Below are positions 57,420 through 64,000 of a stretch of 64,000 bases of DNA, piece by piece; within the stretch, counting starts at the first letter, position 1, and every line of letters starts with the position of its first letter. The translations under genes were made by a program, and so were the position numbers. Source of the DNA: Endomychus coccineus (lineage: Eukaryota > Arthropoda > Insecta > Coleoptera > Endomychidae); the NCBI GenBank assembly GCA_958510875.1, contig OY294069.1, positions 4,154,001-4,218,000 on the forward strand, written 5' to 3'. Below the pieces are notes generated by a model. That model did no database searches. It saw only the letters and a list, made by a program, of their open reading frames with translations, and was not told the origin of the DNA.

Positions 57420-57973
57420 AGATTCTTGACCCAGTATGAATTATATATAAAAATTCTAGGGAAATAGGTCACATAAACACTCTGTTTTAAAAATTTTTGT
57501 CTTTACGTACGTTTCGGTCTCACGACCATCGTCAGAAGACTTATTATGTCTACAAATTTTTGATTACTTAAAACTAATTGTATTACACAAAGCGTCCAAA
57601 TCGCACCAATTTCAATCAAAATGCCCACGTCGCCGAAACGAAAGAAACACGATTAAACGAAATTGTAATCCTCAATGCTATAGTAAAATTATCAAGAATC
57701 CACTGCAGAGAAGAATTCTTAACAAAAGTGTACACATGTCAACACAGTAAGTGATCGACTGAGACGAGGCAAATATAATTTAAGTTTTAGTATACAACTT
57801 TCAAACCAGATGTTAAATTTATGAGCTAAACAAAAAGGTTCTTTCGTGACAGGAGGTATACTAGACCTAATATATACTATTACATTATAACGAGGCATGT
57901 AGGAATTTGCAAGAGAAATTGAAATTATTTTATCAAATTTGTATAGATATGATTTTGAGTGTCTGTCCTATGA
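57420..57973 (-). mobile_element. PLE-A short copy, minus arm of a 0.55 kb palindrome
   Basis: In element order it holds only the last 22 or so codons of the PLE-A protein (SVNHRTD and IYTNLI readable), the complete 3' untranslated region, a hammerhead with a good core (57499-57540) and the terminus with tail TTCTTGACCCAGTATGAA at 57423. It mirrors 57995-58541. The 21 bp spacer 57974-57994 contains the inner end of this copy. Confidence 0.88.
57499..57540 (-). ncRNA. Hammerhead ribozyme, PLE-A type, intact core
   Basis: Minus strand: GTCTT, CTGACGA (N7 is C, allowed in CUGANGA), extra T, GGTC-GTGA-GACC, GAAA, ACG-TA-CGT, A, AAGAC. The only change from 44739-44780 is at the one core position that is free to vary. 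Confidence 0.87.
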
Positions 57974-57994
57974 TTTACAGACTTAGAGTCACTG

Positions 57995-58541
57995 TCATAG
58001 GACAGACACTCAAAATCTAAGTAATATCTATACAAATTTGATCAAATAATTTCAATTTCTCTTGGAAATTCCTACATTCCCCGTTATAATGTAATAGTAT
58101 ATATTAGGTAAAATGTCTAGTACACCTCCTGTCAGGAAAGAACCTTTTTGTTTAGTTCATAAATTTAACATCTGGTTTGAAAGTTGTATACTAAAACTTA
58201 AATTATATTTGCCTCGTCTCAGTCGATCACTTACTGTGTTGACATGTGTACGCTTTTGTTAAGAATTCTTCTCTGCAGTGGATTCTTGATAATTTTACTA
58301 TAGCATTGAGGATTACAATTTCGTTTAATCGTGTTCCTTTCGTTTTGGCGACGTGGGCATTTTGATTGAAATTGGTGCGATTTGGACGCTTTGTGTAATA
58401 CAATTAGTTTCAAGTAATCAAAAATTTGTAGACATAATAAGTCTTCTGATGATGGTCGTGAGACCGAAACGTACGTAAAGACAAAAAATTTCAAAACAGA
58501 GTGTTAATGTGACCTATTGCCCGGGAATTTTTATATATAAT
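57995..58541 (+). mobile_element. PLE-A short copy, plus arm of a 0.55 kb palindrome
   Basis: The mirror image of 57422-57973, with scattered differences throughout (for example CTTTCGTTTTGGCGACG against CGTCGCCGAAACGAAAG). It carries no ORF, an intact hammerhead (58441-58482) and the terminus to about 58541. Confidence 0.88.
58441..58482 (+). ncRNA. Hammerhead ribozyme, PLE-A type, intact core
   Basis: Identical in all core and stem positions to 44739-44780: GTCTT, CTGATGA, T, GGTC-GTGA-GACC, GAAA, ACG-TA-CGT, A, AAGAC. Predicted cleavage is after A58477. Confidence 0.88.
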
Positions 58542-58549
58542 ATGAATTA

Positions 58550-60060
58550 CGATACAGTTTTCATCATAAATAAAAATAACACTGGGTAAACAGACTAAAA
58601 AGTGTATAGATCCATACAGATATGACTAAAGTGACTCAGAATACTTAGAAATAAGAATAGCTGGAATATCTCTGTTCGTAAAATATTCATTCAATGAGTA
58701 GCAGGCTCATTTCATGAGTAGAGATTGCAAATTGTTCTTGAGATGATTTAATGGTAATTTTTCCAATGATTGGGGAATTTTATTATAAAGCATTATTATG
58801 CTATTTTGTAAATTTTTCTAGAGATATATATAATTAGCCTTATTGCAGATGTAGTTATTTTTTGTTCTTGTATCGTGATCATGATTGTTGCCCTGTTCCT
58901 GGAATAGATGCTGGTTTTGATGAGTGAAGATAACTGCTTCATGAATGTGTAGACTTAATAAAGTAAGTATATTATTTCCTATGAATATTTCTTTGCAACT
59001 TGCTCTTTGAGACGAGTTGAAGATGCCTCTAAGACTAATATTGAGTTAGGCTAGATGAATCTTTAGAGCAAATAAGTCATTCTTGTTTCCAATAGTTATT
59101 TTAACTTACATCCTGAAAGGCAATGAAGATATCGAAGAGAATAAAGTATTGTTAGCCTCCGCCTAGAGCTTTAGTTGATAATATTCTCTATATACACAGA
59201 TTGATATCGATCTCTATGCAACAAACGGAAACTGAAATTGGAAATAAAAAGTCAAAGTATTATGAGATCTATCTTAACCTACCTGATCTAGATACCATCT
59301 CTACCATGTCACCCATTATAAGATACATTCGTGCCGTTAAATTATTTTATTTGAAAGTAATCCTGTCGAAATAGATCAACTAAATCTCCACATTTTATAA
59401 CAGTTTCATTTTCCGCAAATTATGATGTTATAAAATATAATCTCAAAGTATCAAATGTTGGTATCGATAAATCTTCATATTACTCCCATTCAGACAATAT
59501 TGGTTTCATTGTGAGCCATCTGAATGAGGAAAGTTTGTTTTCACTAACTTCCGCTCGTGTGTTTCTAAATGTCAGATATAAAAAATGTTCTAAATATTAG
59601 CGAATAAGCGACCATTATTTCATATTGCGTGAAGCAATTTAGAAGCCGAAACACGCTCCAGAGATGAGAATTCAATAGTGGCGCAATATGGCAACATTGA
59701 AAAAGTTTCGCAACTAAAGTTATTTGTCGAGGATATACGTTTTAGAGATTGTGTAAAGGATTTTCGTCGGACATCGCAATTTCTATAAAAGTTCACGAAG
59801 TGTCCTTCAATTGTATGAGAAATTTCATTAGGAATTACTGGTATTTTGTTTTGTATTGATTGAATCAGTGGCTTGCAAACCAGCCCCACAGACCCTGAAG
59901 ACTGGGAGGTGGGGATTGGTGGAGACGCATTCAATTTTTGTTTAGAATTTCCTTCCACAGTCTTTTTGTCTTCCAAACGTCATTTTGGCATTTGAATCTT
60001 GTAGGTCATGTTTCATAAGCGTCAGCTTCAGATTCAATCTTTCCATAATTATCTGTTATT
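58550..60060. other. No confirmed gene; one unidentified frame
   Basis: The 118-codon minus frame 59976-59620 starts MEDKKTVEGNSKQKL, is Ser/Asn-rich in its first half and has no recognised domain. Its composition is more protein-like than most frames here, so a host exon or a decayed BEL/Pao accessory region is possible. The rest of the interval holds nothing recognisable. Confidence 0.35.
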
Positions 60061-60079
60061 CACCTCGGCCAAACCATAT

Positions 60080-60340
60080 AATTTCCTTTTTCAATTTGTA
60101 GCAGTTTTCGGCAATTCCTCAGTCTAGTCCCTTTCGATTGATACCTTAACCACCACCACACCCTCTGTATTATTCTCACTGTCGCCCCTTTACACTGTTC
60201 CGTCTCAGTTCACAAGCTTGAACTCCAGTGGCCCATCCTGCCCAAACATTATAGCCTTTCTGATTGTTGAAGTTTTTGGCAAATTTACAGCCTGGTCCCT
60301 TTCGAACGACACCTCGACTACCACCAGATCACCAGATTTC
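60080..60340. repeat. Partial duplication flanking the BEL/Pao palindrome
   Basis: Two related blocks, at about 60100-60170 and 60275-60340, share a GTTTTCGGCAA/TTTTTGGCAAA start, AG(T)C(C)TGGTCCCTTTCGA and ACC(A)CCACC(A) runs. They look like two copies of the sequence just after the pol stop codon of the element, read in reverse. Confidence 0.5.
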
Positions 60341-60650
60341 AATAAAAGGAAAGAACAATGTAACTGACGAGGAAGATCGCTATTGTCGATCGATAGGCAA
60401 AATGCTCAATTTTGTTGTGAACCTCTTGTACACTCCAGACGATGTGCGTACACTAGCAGCGCGAACAATACCGTCTCCTCCAGGATGAACTAGTTCAATG
60501 CGTCTTACAATTCACTTCATAGCTGGAACATTGTCTTGTCGAACAAGGACCAGGTCCCCGATAGCGATTTCAGATTTACCAGACCTACATTTGGTTCGTA
60601 CCTGAAGTTGGTGAAGATATTCCTTGTGCCAGTGGTGTCAAAAATGTTGT
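60325..60650 (-). pseudogene. BEL/Pao pol C-terminus (DUF5641), minus arm
   Basis: This is the mirror of 60670-60988. On the minus strand it encodes the C-terminal DUF5641 module that follows the integrase in BEL/Pao elements: an EYLHQL-like helix, GDLVLVRQDN-like and DGIVRAASVRT, then YKRFTTKL. One in-frame stop interrupts the middle. Integrase, RT and protease are missing. Confidence 0.75.
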
Positions 60651-60988
60651 CTCGTTGGCAACGCATTGAACAACATTTTTGGAACCGCTGGCACAAGGGA
60701 TATCTTCACCAACTCCAGCAACGGATCAATTGAAGGTCTGCCAAATCTGAAATCGCTTCTGGGGACATGGTCCTTGTCCGAGAAGACAATGTACCAGCTA
60801 TGGAGTGGATTGTAGGACCCATTGAACTAGTTCATCCTGAAGGAGACGGCATTGTTCGCGCTGCTAGTGTACGCACATCGTCTGGAGTGTACAAGAGGTT
60901 CACAACAAAATTAAGCATTTTGTCTATCGATCGACAATAGCGATCTTCCTTGTCATTGTTTTTTCTTTCATTGAAATCTGGTGATTTC
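60650..60988 (+). pseudogene. BEL/Pao pol C-terminus (DUF5641), plus arm
   Basis: The plus strand encodes LSRWQRIEQHFWNRWHKGYL, a DUF5641 opening (RW...FW.RW..EYL..L..R). After one stop come SGDMVLVREDNVPAMEW, GPIELVHPEGDGIVRAASVR and YKRFTTKLSIL. This domain is specific to BEL/Pao retrotransposons in animals. It is joined head to head with its copy at 60325-60650 across a 19 bp spacer (60651-60669), which belongs to this copy. Arms differ at several positions. Confidence 0.8.
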
Positions 60989-60989
60989 A

Positions 60990-62795
60990 GGGAGGCTGGC
61001 ATATGTTACGTCCATCCCTATTTCTACATATTATTCCAATAGTATCTCACTGTTATTCGTAACATCAAACGATCGCAAATCATTGAACTCTGAATCTCCT
61101 ATAATTACCTCAAGCTATATTTCAAAGCCGGAAAGGCCATATAAGTTTATTATGGCAAATCTTACCAGCTACCCAATTCACAACATCTGTGATCCAGCTG
61201 ATGAACAACCTATTGCCTAGCAAACTATAGATATTCCTCAATTACCGCAACATGGAGAAAAACTACTATCAAGAAGGGATGAAGTTCGAAACCAGAACTC
61301 AAGATTCAATATACACATTATTATTCATTCAATGTTCCAGCAAACATGCAAATATGTACTCGTTCATTATAGTCTAGTTTGTTATTATTATATTATTGAA
61401 TATAGCAATCAAAATCATCCAAAAATATTCAACCAAAACACCCCAGTTATTAAAATAGTGTCTTTGTGTACGATCCCAACACATTACATTATTATTCAAT
61501 TTGTTTCCTCCTATACTATAATTTTATTTACATAAGATGAATAATGTGAAGATAATTATTGTAAACACAATGTAGTCTGAAAGCAAATACATTTGTTTAT
61601 TATCATTATTAATGATGAACTTCTATAAAGCATCTGTGAAGATCAATTTACATCAGGTCAACATCGAATCCATGGAGATAGGAATATAAAACGCCTTGTT
61701 CAACTTCCTGTGAATATTCGCTAGAGCATTGGTGGAAGTCCATTCGCGTTAATTAATTATAATCCGGATGAAGCTAGAGCTACCTCTCGACTACGTAAGA
61801 TGTGGATAATCTTCTGTTAGGGGAGACGGATGTCCAATTCGTCGACTAAATCCGACGAAGATTGCCGACGCTTCATGAAATATTCCTACGCTTTTATTTG
61901 TGTAATACAAATTCCAGTAAGTTTCCAAAGAACACTCATCCATTATCTCCGATTAAGTAACACTCAACTACTCTGGCCTATAATAGAATAGAAGAAGGGT
62001 TTCAGAAATAGTTGATAGAACTTCCATTTTGAAATTAGGATTCAACTGTGTTCTAAGACGAGATAATACATCAGACTTCAGGACGAGATACAATAATAAT
62101 AATAATTACCTCTCATTGTTGAGAAATCATCACAGGTACGGCATCAGCAATTTCATACAGACATAATCAAGAACTATAGAAGAAAAGAAAAGAGTTTCTT
62201 AACTTTCGGAAGTTGGAGAATTAAACTTGAATTTACATAAAACTTTTTACATTTAATCTAGAATTAATACTGCCAAATTGTTTCAAATCAGAGCTAGGAA
62301 AATTATGTTCTTAAATATTAGAAATCAATGTGATCGTGGTACATATTGAGGGATCGAAGTAGACAATGGTGGTTTGGGTGGCAGTTCATTTAGGTATTGG
62401 TTTGGTCATTCAATAATATGTTACTATTGTTTTAAAATTTCTATAGATTGTAGAATTGTAAGTTAGGTCCTTCTTCTTGAATAGGTGAAATATCGGGTTT
62501 AAGGGTGAAATTGTGATCTTTTTTTTGATCCTGTAACGTCTCAATTATCCGTGTAACTTTACACTGGAACTGCCTCCAGTTTATTTTATGTACAAAGCAT
62601 CATAGTCACACCTTATTTTGTAAATTCCAGATTTCCTCAATTTATTTTTCTCAGATTCAGAAATGATAACATATGAGTGAGATTACTTGTTGTTTCAAAG
62701 ACGGCGTTTTTATCCTGGTTTTTGATAAATAGTGATATATTTCAATAGTATTTACCTCAATATGTTATTATTATCATAACTAATTGAGCATAGGT
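60990..62795. other. No recognisable gene
   Basis: AT-rich. A short AAT microsatellite lies at about 62090-62107. Frames at 60981-61220 and 61332-61535 lack motifs. Confidence 0.4.
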
Positions 62796-62799
62796 GCTT

Positions 62800-64000
62800 G
62801 CGATCCCTTAATGCCTGGGCTGAAGCCCTTTGCAAGCGATTCCCACTTCAAGGTGTCCACCTGGCTTCAGAGACAGTCGGGATTGGTTCCCAATCCAGAG
62901 TGTTGACTAAATGCCCAAGGAGGACAAACGGCCACCTACTCAACTCCCAGTCGGGACCGGATAGATAATGCCCTGAAGAGGTTAAGTACCATCTTCGCTT
63001 CTGTTTCTGAACCTCCTCAGTGTCGCATTGCTCAACCAAGACCACTCTACTAGGGATCAGTGTTGCATTGAATGTGTTTCTCTGTTTGCACCACCTGCAC
63101 GAAGGTGACTCGTTGAGGTTCATCCTGTGGAGGTGGTGGCTAAAACCGGTTGGTATCTTGTCAGTATCTGTCTCAGCAGTTTGGCATCGGTTTTAGTCAT
63201 GTTCCTCACTTGCTGAGACCAGTCTTCATTAATGTGCGGTTCAATCAGTGCATTCGACTACCTGCAACCGTTCTCTAGTTTCCACCCAACCGAGTGTTGT
63301 GTTTTGATCCACCAGTGTCTCTTTGATGTTACTCTTCAAGATCCCACCGCTGGTTTGGAGCCTATTAGGGTTTTGCAAGCTTATCGGCTATTTCATTTCC
63401 TCCTATTCCAGATCAACCAGGAACCCAGAATAGGATGAGCTTGCCTCCACCTCCACCAAGATAGTTCAATGTGTTGATGCCAGTTTCTCACACCAGTTTC
63501 AATGTTATGTCATGCTACCCAGCTTAGCAGGGGCTGCCTTGCTTCATGTGCATATACTGATGTGAGTTTGAATTCTCTCTTCCAGTGCTATTTGGGCACA
63601 GCGCATTATTGCCAGTATTTCTGCTTGGAGAATGTTGACGTCTTTGCCCAGAGGTATAGAAATACTTTTACCTGGCCGCACCGTTGAAGGGAGTTCCTTT
63701 AGTTATGGTCTTTCTGTTTTTGGAATTATGGATTTCCCCCCACTTTCCGCGTTGTTAACAAAATAGCTCAGCATCCACACTGAACTTGTTCTACCGTTTT
63801 ATCTACATCTGCTTGCAAGTTGCATCAGCACTTAATCTTCGGGTTGCCACTTCTTATTCTGGATCCAACTCATAGAAGCCATCTGTGAACCAACAGATAT
63901 CCGCCCTCAGTAGGTCGATTTTATTCTGAACTCATTCATCCCTTCTGGGAAGGTGATGTTGTACGGAAGGTTGAGTGACGTTGATTGGGTATTGAGGTAT
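62800..64000 (-). pseudogene. RNase H-bearing LINE (LINE-D) C-terminus, running off the window
   Basis: The minus strand, with frameshifts, shows LQAEILAIMRCAQIALE (about 63630-63580) and FWVPG.SGIGGNEIADKLAK (about 63430-63365). These are the E-containing and GHxxIxGNExAD motifs of the RNase H domain in I/R1/LOA-type elements, with a stop in place of the histidine. Further down, LNESPSCRWC begins the terminal CCHC-like zinc motif (minus frame 63123-62848). The tail to 62800 (GCCCAGGCATTAAGGGATCG on the minus strand) is 3' untranslated. The RT lies beyond position 64000. Confidence 0.8.

Overview
This is eukaryotic, AT-rich DNA that looks like an insect or other arthropod genome dominated by transposable elements. 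It has no operons, no dense coding, no bacterial or phage genes and no CRISPR. Almost every recognisable protein fragment belongs to a mobile element: Penelope-like reverse transcriptase/GIY-YIG, non-LTR reverse transcriptases, Gypsy-type Gag, BEL/Pao DUF5641, Helentron helicase-endonuclease and Tc1 transposase. I could not identify a host gene with confidence, a tRNA or an rRNA. The species cannot be named from the sequence alone.

Layout. 1-9.7 kb: a decayed Penelope-like (PLE-A) fragment and three minus-strand LINE remnants. 9.76-10.62 kb: a CAGGG-ended, TGCATAT-rich MITE holding a second MITE and a palindrome of PLE-A termini. 12.5-16.3 kb: an RNase H-type LINE remnant, then the 5' end (LTR, primer-site region, gag) of a minus-strand Gypsy element that ends in a small fold-back. 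18.3-20.5 kb: a Helentron with a helicase tail fused to an AP-like endonuclease. 20.9-24.9 kb: a LINE piece, then a palindromic pair of a second Penelope family (PLE-B) and a smaller palindrome. 26.6-32.6 kb: two pieces of one LINE family on either side of a 1.54 kb fold-back element with TA-flanked terminal repeats. 33.7-41.8 kb: mariner-like, PLE-B, PLE-A and LINE remnants. 41.8-44.8 kb: two near-identical 5'-truncated PLE-A copies head to head, each with a long ORF. 45.5-52.7 kb: a mosaic of PLE-A and LINE fragments. 52.7-54.1 kb: a Tc1 element whose exact ends are shown by an empty-site paralogue at 56.2 kb. 55.2-58.5 kb: another PLE-A fragment and a second PLE-A palindrome. 60.3-61 kb: a BEL/Pao palindrome. 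62.8-64 kb: an RNase H-bearing LINE running off the right edge.

The main discovery is a set of hammerhead ribozymes. Both Penelope families carry 42-43 nt motifs in their 3' terminal region with all the parts of a hammerhead: CUGANGA box, stem II hairpin, GAAA box, very short stem III, NUH cleavage site and pairing stem I. Stems II, III and I differ in sequence between the families but keep their pairing, which is covariation. Both families also have one extra U after the CUGANGA box. Hammerheads in Penelope-like pseudo-LTRs are known. What stands out here is the number of copies, the two covarying families, the shared extra U, and their recurrent placement at the outer ends of head-to-head palindromes. 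The window holds at least nine fold-back or inverted structures in all, and the two PLE-A palindromes each have outward-facing ribozymes with the core residues kept at both ends.
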